Shown here one piece after another: positions 39,738-50,600 of a DNA stretch of 64,000 nucleotides. Source of the DNA: Tenacibaculum sp. SG-28 (lineage in GTDB: Bacteria > Bacteroidota > Bacteroidia > Flavobacteriales > Flavobacteriaceae). The stretch spans positions 472,892-536,891 of the forward strand of contig NZ_MQVY01000001.1 in NCBI RefSeq assembly GCF_002954385.1, written 5' to 3'. A program made the translations under genes and the position numbers. Within the stretch, counting starts at the first letter, position 1. Each line of letters starts with the position of its first letter. The notes below the pieces were generated by a model. That model did not search any database and had not been told where the DNA came from. It saw nothing but the letters and a program-made list of their open reading frames with translations.

Positions 39738-40313
39738 ATGCATAATTTTATGGAACATATAAAAGGATTCTTTGGCTTTTTAAAAAGTAAATCATTTTTA
39801 GTACAAATAGGTATTGCTATTTTATCGCTTTTATTATTTGTATTTTTATTACAATGGTGGTTGGGAATGACCACGAATCACGGGCAAAAAATTCAAGTTC
39901 CTAATTTGGACAAACTAGCTTTAGCAGATGTGAAAACTAGGTTAGAAACACTAGATCTACAATTTGTAGTTATCGATAGTGCAAATTACAATCCGGATTA
40001 CCCTAAAAAATCGGTAATTGAGCAAGATCCTGAGGCTGGAGATTTTGTAAAGGAAAATAGAAAAATTTACCTCACGCTAAATCCATCCAAATACCGAGAT
40101 GTTGAAATTCCTGATTTAAATGGTAAAACCAAACGATTGGCTACTAGTATTTTACTTTCTTCCGGATTTTTAGTTGGAGATGAGATTACTTATGTGAAAG
40201 ATAAAGGGAAAGACGTCGTTAGAGGTTTAAAACACAATGGGGAAGATTTACAACCTGGAACAAAACTACCCAAACAATCTACTATAAATTTTATATTAGG
40301 CGACGGCAATTAA
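39738..40313 (+). CDS. PASTA-domain membrane protein
   Basis: 191 residues; M5 (at 39750) is an alternative start. One membrane helix (~residues 20-43) is followed by two PASTA-type repeats outside the membrane: VPNLDKLALADVKTRLETLD with VIEQDPEAGDFVKENRKIYL, and the second around IPDLNGKTKRLATSILLSSG. PASTA domains bind peptidoglycan or muropeptides in penicillin-binding proteins and Ser/Thr kinases; here there is no kinase or transpeptidase domain. It is divergent from ddl and 19 bp upstream of a pseudouridine synthase gene, an order common in Flavobacteriia. Confidence 0.85.
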   Translation: MHNFMEHIKGFFGFLKSKSFLVQIGIAILSLLLFVFLLQWWLGMTTNHGQKIQVPNLDKLALADVKTRLETLDLQFVVIDSANYNPDYPKKSVIEQDPEAGDFVKENRKIYLTLNPSKYRDVEIPDLNGKTKRLATSILLSSGFLVGDEITYVKDKGKDVVRGLKHNGEDLQPGTKLPKQSTINFILGDGN

Positions 40314-40332
40314 AAATGTAAAGCCATTCGTA

Positions 40333-41388
40333 ATGATGCAAGAAGACAAGAATAATAATTCGGAAACAGAGAACGATGATTTATACGAACATTATCGCTT
40401 TGTTGCAACAGAAGGTCAAGAACCGTTGCGCGTAGATAAATTTTTAATGAATTTCATTGAAAATGCCACTAGAAATAAAATTCAACAAGCTGCTAAAGCC
40501 GGAAATGTTTTGGTGAATGAACTTGCTGTAAAGCCAAACTATAAGGTAAAACCTAAAGACGTAGTACGCGTGGTTCTTTCGTATCCTCCACATGAGAATT
40601 TGTTAGTAGCGGAAGATATTCCTCTAAACATCGTATTCGAAGATGATGAGGTTATTGTGGTGAACAAGCCGCCCGGTATGGTGGTGCATCCAGGACATGG
40701 TAACTATTCCGGTACCTTGGTTAATGGTCTTATTCATCACATTGAAAATTTACCGAATAATAGTAGTGAACGACCTGGTTTGGTGCACAGAATCGATAAG
40801 GACACCAGTGGTTTATTAGTGGTAGCCAAGACGGAATATGCGATGGCACATTTATCAAAACAGTTTTTCGATCGCACAACAGAACGGTTATACTATGCCC
40901 TAGTTTGGGGTGATATTGCAGATGACGAGGGAACAATCACCGGGAACATAGGACGCAGTTTTACCGATAAATTACAAATGACTGTTTTTCCAGAAGGCGA
41001 CTATGGAAAACATGCAGTTACACATTTTAAAGTAATAGAGCGTTTCAATTATGTGACCTTGGTGCAGTGTAAACTAGAAACTGGTAGAACGCATCAAATA
41101 CGAGCTCATTTTAAATACATAGGGCATACGTTATTTAACGATGAGCGCTATGGTGGCGATCGAATTTTAAAAGGCACTACATTTTCTAAGTATAAACAAT
41201 TTGTGGATAATTGCTTCAAAGTATTACCAAGACAAGCGCTTCATGCAAAAACACTTGGTTTCACACATCCAAAAACAGGTGAGTTTTTGCAATTTAATTC
41301 CGAACTTCCACAAGATATATTAAATTGCTTGGAGAAATGGCGAAGGTATGCTGCGAGTTCTACTACGGAAACTTTAGAGGAAGATTAA
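40333..41388 (+). CDS. rluD: RluA-family 23S rRNA pseudouridine synthase
   Basis: 351 residues. An S4 RNA-binding domain lies at ~28-90 (LRVDKFLMNFI, AAKAGNVLVN). The catalytic domain has VVNKPPGMVVHPG and GLVHRIDKDTSGLLVVAK, with the catalytic aspartate in HRIDKDTSG, then LETGRTHQIRAHF. RluD-type enzymes modify helix 69 of 23S rRNA; the S4 domain and length favour RluD over RluA/C, but the target is inferred. It starts 19 bp after the PASTA gene and shares its transcript. About 240 bp without a gene separates it from cmk. Confidence 0.9.
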   Translation: MMQEDKNNNSETENDDLYEHYRFVATEGQEPLRVDKFLMNFIENATRNKIQQAAKAGNVLVNELAVKPNYKVKPKDVVRVVLSYPPHENLLVAEDIPLNIVFEDDEVIVVNKPPGMVVHPGHGNYSGTLVNGLIHHIENLPNNSSERPGLVHRIDKDTSGLLVVAKTEYAMAHLSKQFFDRTTERLYYALVWGDIADDEGTITGNIGRSFTDKLQMTVFPEGDYGKHAVTHFKVIERFNYVTLVQCKLETGRTHQIRAHFKYIGHTLFNDERYGGDRILKGTTFSKYKQFVDNCFKVLPRQALHAKTLGFTHPKTGEFLQFNSELPQDILNCLEKWRRYAASSTTETLEED

Positions 41389-41631
41389 GCTACTATGCAC
41401 GATGTAGTAGACCTTCTTTTGGTATTGTCTGATTTTTTTTTCTTTACTATCTCTTTAAAAACTAAAATATTATAATCATCTGTTTTTTAAAGGTTTATGT
41501 TTTGTTTAAAATAACAAAGTACTGTTTTCCAAAGGTTTAAAATATTGTTGTAATTCGTGAGAATTGCGTATTTGTTTTATTACGCACCTTTTACTTGAAA
41601 TAGACGATTCTAAAAAACCTGTTTTTAGTTA

Positions 41632-42321
41632 CTAAGATAATTTATCGTTAACCAAAGATAAGATTTGAGAGAATTGTTCGTCTTTATCTATTTTAGAGTT
41701 GTCGATAGCAATTGCGTCTTTTGCTTTTACCAACGGAGAATCGCTTCTCGTAGAGTCTAGATGATCTCTTTCTTTTACATTGTGAAGTACGGCTTCAAAA
41801 CTCACTTGATCCCCTCTTTCGACTAGTTCTTGAAAACGCCTTTGTGCACGAGTTTCCGCAGATGCAGTCATGAATATTTTTAGCTCAGCATCCGGAAAAA
41901 CAACAGTACCTATATCACGGCCATCCATAACAATTCCCTTATTCTTTCCCATTTCTTGCTGTTCTGCAACAAGTTTTTTTCTAACAGCAGAAATGGCGGC
42001 AATTTTACTTACTAAATTAGAAACTTCAATGGTTCTTATAGCTCTTTCTACATTTTTACCATTCAAATACATTTCTGCAAAGCCTAGGTCTTTGTTAAAG
42101 TGAAAACTCAGCGTGATAGTTGGTAATTTTGAGATAAGTTTTTCGGTATGTAAAAATGTTTCGGAAACAAAATTATTCTCCATAGCGTATAAGGTTACTG
42201 CTCGATACATAGCTCCTGTATCTACATAAATGTAAGATAATTCTTTTGCCAACTGTTTAGCAATGGTACTTTTTCCTGTGGAAGAAAACCCGTCTATCGC
42301 TATGGTAATTTTTTTCGTCAT
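41632..42321 (-). CDS. cmk: Cytidylate kinase
   Basis: 229 residues. IAIDGFSSTGKSTIAKQLAK is the Walker A region, YVDTGAMYRAVTLY the NMP-binding segment and VMDGRDIGTVVFPDA the characteristic motif of Cmk. It phosphorylates CMP and dCMP. The porQ gene lies 36 bp upstream on the same strand, the usual flavobacterial neighbour, yet a good -7 box at 42341-42348 suggests cmk has its own promoter as well. Confidence 0.96.
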   Translation of the reverse strand: MTKKITIAIDGFSSTGKSTIAKQLAKELSYIYVDTGAMYRAVTLYAMENNFVSETFLHTEKLISKLPTITLSFHFNKDLGFAEMYLNGKNVERAIRTIEVSNLVSKIAAISAVRKKLVAEQQEMGKNKGIVMDGRDIGTVVFPDAELKIFMTASAETRAQRRFQELVERGDQVSFEAVLHNVKERDHLDSTRSDSPLVKAKDAIAIDNSKIDKDEQFSQILSLVNDKLS

Positions 42322-42340
42322 TTGTAAGTAATTAGGGATA

Positions 42341-42348
42341 CAAATATA
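42341..42348 (-). promoter_or_regulatory. -7 element of cmk
   Basis: Minus-strand TATATTTG matches TAnnTTTG, 19 bases before the cmk ATG, in the gap after porQ. Confidence 0.45.
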
Positions 42349-42357
42349 CGTCAGATT

Positions 42358-43406
42358 TTAGTATCTACTAGGGGTTTTTCCTCGGGATTTTCTGTCTAAA
42401 TCAATTTGCAAGCTGAAGGTACTTGTGTTTGCAGCGGAATGAAATTTTGAATAGGCATAATTGAATTTTAAACGGTTCATTTTTAAACCAAAACCAAAGG
42501 ATAAACCACCAAAAGATCGCACATTTTGCAATTGCAGTTCTTTACTGCGTCTAAAATTGTAACCTATTCGTAAATTTACTGGGCTGGTTGGAAATAATTC
42601 AGCGCCAACAATTACATGTCTAAAAACATTGTCTAAAAATGTAATATTTTCTTCGGTAACGTTACATCTAAATCTGAGGTTTGGTTCGATGGATTGGGAA
42701 CTGCTACCTTCCATTTTTGTAAATTATCTAGCGTTAGGTACCAACGCAATGGAACACGTTCTAAGCGATAAGAAACACCTAATGCAACTTCTAATGGTAA
42801 TTTTTCTTTTGTTGCATCATACGCTACAAGTTGGGTTCCAATATTTCTAGCTACCAATGCTACTATAAAAGGATGGTTGGCACTGTAATAGGTAATTCCT
42901 AAATCGATAGCTACTCCTGAGGAAGAAAAAGAGTCAATTGCCGAATAAATTAGTTTTATATTTCCGCCATAATAAAAGTCACTACGTGGAATATTTCTCG
43001 CATACCCTATAGAGATTGCAATGTCATTCGCACCAAAAGTACCTTGTTCGTTTCCTTCTTGGTCTGCTCTAATTAAGGTACCGTAATTCACGTATTTAAT
43101 ACTTCCGTGTAAGGTTTCAAAATGTTTGTTAATTTCATAAGCATACGATATGGAACCAATATTAATCCCAGCAAGATAACTTGTGTAGTTTACTGCCAGT
43201 TGCTTGTGTAAGCTATTATTTATAACCGAAGGATTCCAGGTTGGCTGATTCACATCATCAATAAAAGTGAGAATTTTTCCACCCAAAGCAACCTGTCTTG
43301 CAAAGGTTGAAGTGTTTAAAAAGTTAAACGTACTTTCTCCGCCTACCTGTGCGTTTACTATTTGACTTAGCATTAATAGTACTATGATGTGTTTAACTTT
43401 ATTCAC
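42358..43406 (-). CDS. porQ: Type IX secretion system protein PorQ; one apparent frameshift
   Basis: About 349 residues once repaired. It has a signal peptide (IIVLLMLSQIVNAQVGG) and an outer-membrane barrel, starting with STFNFLNTSTFARQVALGG, typical of PorQ. The first frame runs to 42633 and the second from about 42714 to 42358; one added base near 42663 gives SDLDVNVTEENITFLDN and rejoins them. PorQ works with PorU, PorV and PorZ in the attachment complex that cleaves the sorting signal from T9SS cargo and links it to the surface. Its place beside cmk is the standard order. The break is more likely an error than a true loss, as T9SS cargo is abundant in the window. Confidence 0.82.
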
Positions 43407-43554
43407 AATGATTTTTAGTTCTGTCTCTAAAAAAACGCTAATTTAGGATATTATTATACTTCCGTCTTTAAAAAATCTTGTAATTATAATTTTAATTTTC
43501 TATTTTTAGCCAGTCAATTTTAACATTAAATTATGTTTTTTTAAAAACAATCGT

Positions 43555-43562
43555 TAAATTTG
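43555..43562 (+). promoter_or_regulatory. -7 element of the adhesin operon
   Basis: TAAATTTG, 22 bases before the ATG at 43585. The -33 region is T-rich without a clean TTG. It is the only good promoter match before the three-gene operon. Confidence 0.5.
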
Positions 43563-43584
43563 ACCACCCCTAAATGCCCCTTAA

Positions 43585-45792
43585 ATGAATAGTATGCTAA
43601 CTAGAAGTATTAGACTATGCATTATAGCCTATACTCTAATCTTCTCGACCACATCTTTGGTTGCTCAGGTTCTCTTGAAGCCCGAGTTAAAGTTTAGCGA
43701 TGCTTGTAGTTCTAACGGTAATCGTGATTTTCAAATAGGATTTAGATACAATACCAGTACTTTTCAAGACGATAACATCTTCACTTTAGAATTATCAGAT
43801 GCTAGTGGAAGTTTCGCAAATCCTGTCAATCTAGCCACGGTGGCAAATAAAAATGCTACATTTTCTGAAATTTTAGTCGCATTTCAATTGCCCGATAATA
43901 CAAACGGAAGCGGCTATAAAATTAGAATAAAGGCAGACAAACCGAGAACCTCTTCGCAGGAAATGTTCAGCCCAGCATCAGATGCTTTTGCAGCATATCT
44001 TTTGTTTTCAGAAACCTTGTGGATTAATGATAACAAGGCTAGTGAAACAATATGTGGTTCAGGTTCGGTGAGGCTTACTTTGAATACCGATGAAACCGCT
44101 TCTTTTGATTGGTTTAAAGATGGAGATTTTTTTGCTACGACAACAGAACCGTTTATTGAGGTTAGCGAGCAAGGAAAATACCAAGGAAAAATTAATTATT
44201 TCGAATGTGGGTATGTAGACTCCAGATTAATTGACGTATACGTCGTAAGTACTACAGACGCTGCAATACAAGGAGGAAATGAGGTGGAAATCTGCTCCGA
44301 TGAGACCTATACTTTTGAAGCTTCTATTTCGGATACCTCGTACACCTATAATTGGTATTTGGATGATCAATTAGTCGCTTCGTCGAATTCCTCAACCTAT
44401 ACTACACCAAATACCGGGCAGTTCGGTATCTATTACCTTATACTTGAAAAAGATGGGTGTGAAGCAAAGTCACAGGATGTAGAATTAAAACAAAAAACAG
44501 ATTCTGCAATTGAAGAGATTACCGGAGATTTTGGAACCTTTTTATTGCTTCCTGGAGAAAACAAAAAGCTAGAGATTTCAATTGCACCATCTTCAGTTTC
44601 TACCGATATCATTTGGTTGAAAAATGACGTGGTATTGCAGGGAGTTTCGGGCTTGTCTATGACCCCTAATGGTCCCGGAATTTATAAAGCTAGAGTTACC
44701 GAAACAGGTACGTCTTGTCCTTTTACCCAAGATTCCGATGTTTTTGAGCTCGTAGACCTGCAGTCTTTAAGCCCTAGCATTCGAACTGCTTCCGATTATG
44801 TTGCTTGTGGTATCGATCAAACAAGGTTGTTAATGGTAGGCATTACCGCTACTGGAACGGATGGTAACACCTATGAATTATCCGATACACAAGTAAACGA
44901 TTACGTGCAATACCAATGGTACAAGGGCGGAAACATTATTAATGGAGCCACCCAAATGGAGTTTGCTATTGCTTCCTACCAAGAGAATGATAGCTATACT
45001 TTGGAAGTTAGTTCTGGTACTTTTTCAGGTGTTTCTGATGCAATCGATATTCAAGTCACTATTGAAAGTCCGGAGATACTCTCAAGTTCTACTTCCAATG
45101 CTTTATGTACGGATGGAACTATTGTTTATACTATAGAAGAGGTAGTTGCAGATTTTACGTATACCTGGTTTAAAGACGGAGAGGAAATCGAAACAGATAC
45201 GCCAGAGACCCTAGAAGTAATAGAAGAGGGCGTTTATTTTTTGCAAATTTCAGGGTTTGGCTGTGTAACCGATCTAGAAAGTATTACTGTAGTACCTTTC
45301 GACGATTCTGCAGTAGAAGTCACTCCCTCTGAAGTGGTGGTAGTTCTGCCAGGACAAAATGTTACTGTAACAGCCAGTGGAGCGAATACCTATGAATGGT
45401 ATGAAGACAGTTCAGGAAGCTTACTTTCTACCAATGAAACCTTAGACATTAATACAGTAGGTACGTATACATTAATAGCTACTGTAGATGATTGTGAAGT
45501 TATTAAAACAATAGAGGCAGTAGAACAAGACGATCAAATAATCGTACCAAACATCGTATCTCCATACTTACAAGATGGCATCAATGACACTTGGACTTTA
45601 TCGAATAAATATGCTTTTCAACCATCGGTAACCATTGCCATATACGATGCTAATGGGGTAGAGGTTCTGCGAACTAACGAATATAAAAACGATTGGCCCA
45701 ATAAAGATTTAAGGAACCAACAAGTTTTTTACTATAAAATTATACGGGATGACATGCTAATAAAAGCAGGAAGTATTTCTGTGCTAGATTGA
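43585..45792 (+). CDS. T9SS type B sorting-domain (CHU_C) surface protein with Ig-like domains
   Basis: 735 residues. A signal peptide (~1-28, ending STTSLVAQ) is followed by a ~130-residue N-terminal domain and several Ig/PKD-like domains with the recurring pattern of aromatic YNWYLDDQ / YTWFKDGEEI and paired cysteines. The last ~85 residues (VPNIVSPYLQDGINDTWTLS to AGSISVLD) are the gliding-motility-associated C-terminal domain, the type B signal for the type IX system. So it is exported through T9SS and held at the surface. It is first in an operon; the next gene starts six bp after its stop. Probably an accessory of the giant adhesin downstream. Confidence 0.88.
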   Translation: MNSMLTRSIRLCIIAYTLIFSTTSLVAQVLLKPELKFSDACSSNGNRDFQIGFRYNTSTFQDDNIFTLELSDASGSFANPVNLATVANKNATFSEILVAFQLPDNTNGSGYKIRIKADKPRTSSQEMFSPASDAFAAYLLFSETLWINDNKASETICGSGSVRLTLNTDETASFDWFKDGDFFATTTEPFIEVSEQGKYQGKINYFECGYVDSRLIDVYVVSTTDAAIQGGNEVEICSDETYTFEASISDTSYTYNWYLDDQLVASSNSSTYTTPNTGQFGIYYLILEKDGCEAKSQDVELKQKTDSAIEEITGDFGTFLLLPGENKKLEISIAPSSVSTDIIWLKNDVVLQGVSGLSMTPNGPGIYKARVTETGTSCPFTQDSDVFELVDLQSLSPSIRTASDYVACGIDQTRLLMVGITATGTDGNTYELSDTQVNDYVQYQWYKGGNIINGATQMEFAIASYQENDSYTLEVSSGTFSGVSDAIDIQVTIESPEILSSSTSNALCTDGTIVYTIEEVVADFTYTWFKDGEEIETDTPETLEVIEEGVYFLQISGFGCVTDLESITVVPFDDSAVEVTPSEVVVVLPGQNVTVTASGANTYEWYEDSSGSLLSTNETLDINTVGTYTLIATVDDCEVIKTIEAVEQDDQIIVPNIVSPYLQDGINDTWTLSNKYAFQPSVTIAIYDANGVEVLRTNEYKNDWPNKDLRNQQVFYYKIIRDDMLIKAGSISVLD

Positions 45793-45798
45793 TAAACT

Positions 45799-47643
45799 AT
45801 GATTAAAAAAAGAGTTGTATATATTTTATTATTTATTTCTGTCGTTGCTCAGGGGCAAGTATCGAGCAATGCAGATGTTTATAATAGTTTCACATCTCGA
45901 AACTTTATGAAATTTAATAGGTTCCTTACTGTTCCTACCTTTTCTGCGCTGCGAGAGAACAGTAGTTCTATGAGTGCGATTGTAAGGAATAGTTTTGTAG
46001 AGTTTGAAGATGCACCAAGGCTATATTTATTCAGTTATTCGGGGAAAATGCGTGAAAACGTAGGTGCCGGATTAGCGATATACCAGCAAGAAGTTGGCGT
46101 GTTTAAAGACTTTGGTGCTGTAGCAAATTATGCACAAAGAATAGCATTAAACCAAGATTTTGATCTGACTTTTGGTTTTAATGTGGTATATAGTAGAAGG
46201 AGCGCAGACGGATTAAAAGTGAATTCTGTAGTTCCAGATCCTGCGATTAGTAATTTTCAAGACATTCCTGTGGTAAACTTTCAGCCGGCATTAACGGTAT
46301 CCTACGGAAATTTTGATTTTGGTGTATTTTTTGAAAACCTATTAGATTTTAATCTAAAGGAAAACGAATTACTAACCTCTTTTTCAGAAAAAACTTTTTC
46401 AGGGCATGCTATGTATTCGTATGAGTTTACCTATGCTAATGGTATTTTCGAAGGTGCTGATTTGCGTATTCTTGCTTTGGCTAGAAAACCAGGAAGCGGA
46501 AGTTTTGGTTTTGGAGGGAATGCCATAATCGATCTTCCCAAAGCAGGTTGGTTAAAGGCAGGCTACGATAAGGAGTACGGTATGTCTGCAGGAGTCGGGG
46601 TGAATTTGTCAGATCGTTTGTCTATTGGTTTTACCTATGAGAAAAATGATTTTGCATCTACTAACGAGGTTGGAATCATCTATAATTTCGGGATGAAATC
46701 CTTTACAAGAAAACGTCCTACGCGACGTGTTGGTAATGTAAGTGTGACACTTCCTGAACGCAAAACAAACAAAGAGTATAAAAATCCGGATCACAACAAT
46801 TTATCTATTGAAATTCAAGAAGCTTATGATTCTATAGGAATTTTAAACGATAAGGTAGACGAGATATTACGCATACTTAAAAATAGACCTGCTCCAAAAA
46901 GCACTACCAATACTAACGTTGGTGTAGTGCCGATACTTCCTGCTGATGGAGCTGAGGAAAAAGATACCAGTTTACGAAGAAGAGCCGCTACACCATGGAG
47001 AAATCCAACCATTAGACGCTCTGGTGGTGGCGGAACCATGTATTATGTGGTAGAAGACCAATTCAAGAGCAAAGAAAATGTAGAGTCGTTTATTGCTGAA
47101 AAACAATGGAAGTACGATCGTGAGGAAATCGAAGCCAAGTATATCTATGATCCTACGACAGAACTCTACTACCTGTATTTTGATAGATTCGTAAAAGAGG
47201 AAGATGCTGAGGAGATGAAAGAAGAGTTTAAGGAAAAGAAAATGTTTGAAGGCGATGACGATGATCCATTAGGCTTAACCGATAAAAAAACCATCAAAGA
47301 AGCGGTATATGTGGTTAAAATTACACTTGGTGGAGATGGAGATTCGTATGAAGAACCCAAACCACAACCCCCTGCGAGAATTGCCAACCTAAATACCAAT
47401 GGTGAAATTGAAGCTGGATATTACTTGCAAATCGGAGCTTTTGGTAGTAAAGCCAATGCCGATCGTTTTGTAGACGAATTGCGAAATGACGATATTGATG
47501 CCAATTATTTTATAAACCCCGGAACTGGTTTACGACATGTATACATATTCAAAACGAAGAATAGAGAAGAGGCTCTTGCAGCATATAATAGTAACTTGAA
47601 TGGATCGTATTACGATCGTAAATCCATTGTAAACGTTAAATAA
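45799..47643 (+). CDS. PorP/SprF-family outer-membrane protein with C-terminal SPOR-like domains
   Basis: 614 residues. The signal peptide ends near VVAQGQ. The first ~310 residues are a PorP/SprF outer-membrane barrel (NRFLTVPTFSALREN, GFTYEKNDFASTNEVGIIY). After a helical linker come two SPOR-like domains, around MYYVVEDQFKSKENVESFIA and YYLQIGAFGSKANADRFVDE. SPOR domains bind peptidoglycan bare of stem peptides. SprF proteins are needed to secrete the SprB-like protein encoded next to them, so this one probably serves the giant downstream gene, 42 bp away, and may tie the adhesin complex to the wall. Domain calls are good; the partnership rests on gene order. Confidence 0.85.
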   Translation: MIKKRVVYILLFISVVAQGQVSSNADVYNSFTSRNFMKFNRFLTVPTFSALRENSSSMSAIVRNSFVEFEDAPRLYLFSYSGKMRENVGAGLAIYQQEVGVFKDFGAVANYAQRIALNQDFDLTFGFNVVYSRRSADGLKVNSVVPDPAISNFQDIPVVNFQPALTVSYGNFDFGVFFENLLDFNLKENELLTSFSEKTFSGHAMYSYEFTYANGIFEGADLRILALARKPGSGSFGFGGNAIIDLPKAGWLKAGYDKEYGMSAGVGVNLSDRLSIGFTYEKNDFASTNEVGIIYNFGMKSFTRKRPTRRVGNVSVTLPERKTNKEYKNPDHNNLSIEIQEAYDSIGILNDKVDEILRILKNRPAPKSTTNTNVGVVPILPADGAEEKDTSLRRRAATPWRNPTIRRSGGGGTMYYVVEDQFKSKENVESFIAEKQWKYDREEIEAKYIYDPTTELYYLYFDRFVKEEDAEEMKEEFKEKKMFEGDDDDPLGLTDKKTIKEAVYVVKITLGGDGDSYEEPKPQPPARIANLNTNGEIEAGYYLQIGAFGSKANADRFVDELRNDDIDANYFINPGTGLRHVYIFKTKNREEALAAYNSNLNGSYYDRKSIVNVK

Positions 47644-47685
47644 AAAAGATACAGAGCACTAGAAAATATTAATTCCCCTTTCCCC

Positions 47686-50600
47686 ATGAAAAAACTCTTA
47701 CTAACCCTAATTGTCATTTTTTCTGTTGTTATCATTCATGCACAGGAACAGAAAATTGTATCTGAAAGTACAAGACCTTTATCTGCTGCAGTCAAGAGAG
47801 CAGACGTACCTTTTCAAAATAGATTTAATACTGTTACAAGAGGTGAAATGACCTTTGTAGGAAACAATATTTTGAATAGAGCAGATTTTAACGATCCGTA
47901 TGATGGAAATGAAGCAAATAGTAACTTTACCTTGGGGTATATTGACGTAGATTCCGATGCATCAACTTTTTCGTCCTCGATGTCTACACTTACTTTACCC
48001 AGTTGTTCAAAAATAGTATACGCCGGTTTGTATTGGACTGGTATTTATCCCTTTGAAAATTGGGCAGATGAAGCTGCAGGTGTTGATACTACAGATCCTG
48101 ACTGGAACCGTATGAAGTTTAAGGTGCCTGGAGGAAATTATATAGACATCGTTGCCGATAATTCTGATGTTAATGCAGGGGATGTCATTTATAGAGATGG
48201 AGATCCTGATGAGAGGCCTTATGTTTGTTATAAAGATGTAACCGATTTAGTTTCGGGATTAAGTAACCCTGAGGGAGATTACTATGGCGCGAATATAAAA
48301 GCAACTTTAGGACAAGATACTTTTGATGGTAGATTGGGTTCCTCTGCGGGATGGGCTTTAGTAATAATTTATGAAAATGAGACATCCTCTAGCAAGAAGT
48401 TTTATATCTATGACGGATTTTCTACCATTAGAAAAGCAGATGGTAGTTCTGTAGATGTAAATGTTTCTGGTTTCCAAACCGTTCCTACAGGGCCTGTTCG
48501 AGCAAAGTTATTGGTTGCGGCCTTAGAGGGTGATCGTCAAATTGTAGGGGATGCTTTTCGAATTAAAGATGTAAATGATAATTTTGTTGATATAACTTCT
48601 GGAGATAACAATACCTCAAATAATTTTTTTAATAGTTCCATTACCCGCGATAATAATTTTGTAAATACCAGAACCCCAAATAGTATAAATACTTTAGGTT
48701 TTGATCTTGATTTGTTCGACTTAAATAATACAGGTAATAGTATTTTAGGGAATAATGATACCGAAACAACGTTGAATTTTACAACCGACGGAGATTCTTA
48801 TTATCCATTTCTTCTTGGTATGGCGGTAGAAGTAATTGAACCAAATATTCAATTAGTGAAAACTATAGAGGATGCCGCAGGGAATGATATTTCTGGTCAA
48901 GCTGTGGCACTTGGAGGAGAATTGTATTATAATATTAGCTTTCAAAATGTAGGAACAGATAATGCTTTAAATACTGAACTAATTGACATATTACCAAAAA
49001 ATGTCGATTTAATTGAAACGGACATAACTTTTCCGTCTGGTATATCTGCCTCCGATTATACGTATGAACAACCTGTTTTAGCCAATGGTTTTCGCGGTAA
49101 ATTAACCATTGATATTCCAGATAATTTGGTGCAGGAAAATGGTGCTAAATACGATATACGTTTTAAAGTAAAAGTAGTTGCGACATGCAACGATTTGCGT
49201 GACGTCTGTTCGAACGTTATCCAAAATCAGGCCTTTGCGAATTACGATAGTGACAAAGGTGGCTTGCCTAGAGTTGAAAATGCACCTAGTTTTGCAGGAA
49301 TTGATGCTTGTAATTTTGGTATTGTAGGTACCTCAAATTTCCTTGCAGATACAAGCGGTTGTTCTTTTGAGCGTGATGTAGTACTCTGTGGTACGGAAAT
49401 TGTGTTAACGGCAGGAAGTGGTTTTGCTACCTATGAATGGACGGATAGCAGTGGAAACGTTATTGGAAACGAACAAACAGTAACAGTAACTCAAGCTGGA
49501 ACCTATACTGTAAATAAAGTTGCACCTGTTGGATGTATCGATGGATCAGAAACAGTGAATGTTATCACTTTTAATAACGAGCCAAACCCCTTACTTCCCT
49601 TTGCAGATATTATGCTAACATGTCCGGATGATGGTTCTGATTTGGCAGAAATTTATTTATGTGGTACTGGAAGTTCAAGAACGATTAACTTACCTTTTGA
49701 TGCCGCTACAGGAACCACGGTAACTTGGCAAAAGTTAGATGAAACTTCTTGCCCAGATACCGCAAGTACTGTTTGTGGTAATTTTAATACCGCTTGTACT
49801 TGGGATACCATAGGAACTAATTTTACACAAGATATTTCTGAAGAAGGCGAATACCGATTGGAGGTTTTATACGATGGTAGATGTCCTAAGACCTATTACT
49901 TTAATGTATTTTCTTCTACCTTAAACCCTGATATTACAGTAACAGACATACTTTGTGGGGCGAATGGAGAAATCGTAATTAATGGGATACCAAATAATTA
50001 CCAGTTTAAAGTGGTAGGACCAAATGGTTATGAAGAAGGATACCAAGATGCCAATACGTTTGTAGTTACCGAGCCAGGAGATTACAATTTAAGTATCCGA
50101 CTAAACGACGCTACTGCCGCTTCTTGTGAATTTACATTCGATCCTATAAACATACAAAGAAGAGATATCGCATTAGATTTATTACCCACAGATATTAATT
50201 GTCCTGGGGATATTGGAGAGGTTCGCGCACAAGTAACTAACGTACCAGGCTTATATACCTATACCTTAATTAAGGATGGCGCAACCATTGCCACTGAAGG
50301 TCCAACCGATGTTAACGATTTTACTTTCGACGTTAGTACTGGTGGTGAATATTCTGTTCAAGTAGATACCGATGCCTGTTCGATCACAGAAACAGTGATC
50401 GTTAACCAAGTGGACGATTTGGTTTTATCTGCTACCAAAACTAAAGATATTACTTGTACCGATGGCACATCGAACGGTATAATTACTTTAAATGCAACTG
50501 GAGGAACTTTAGTAGCCAATGCTAATTATTCGTATGCGATTTGGTCGTATAATGGAATCGATAGGTATGCCTCAGTGGATGCTATTCCTGCTGCAGATTT

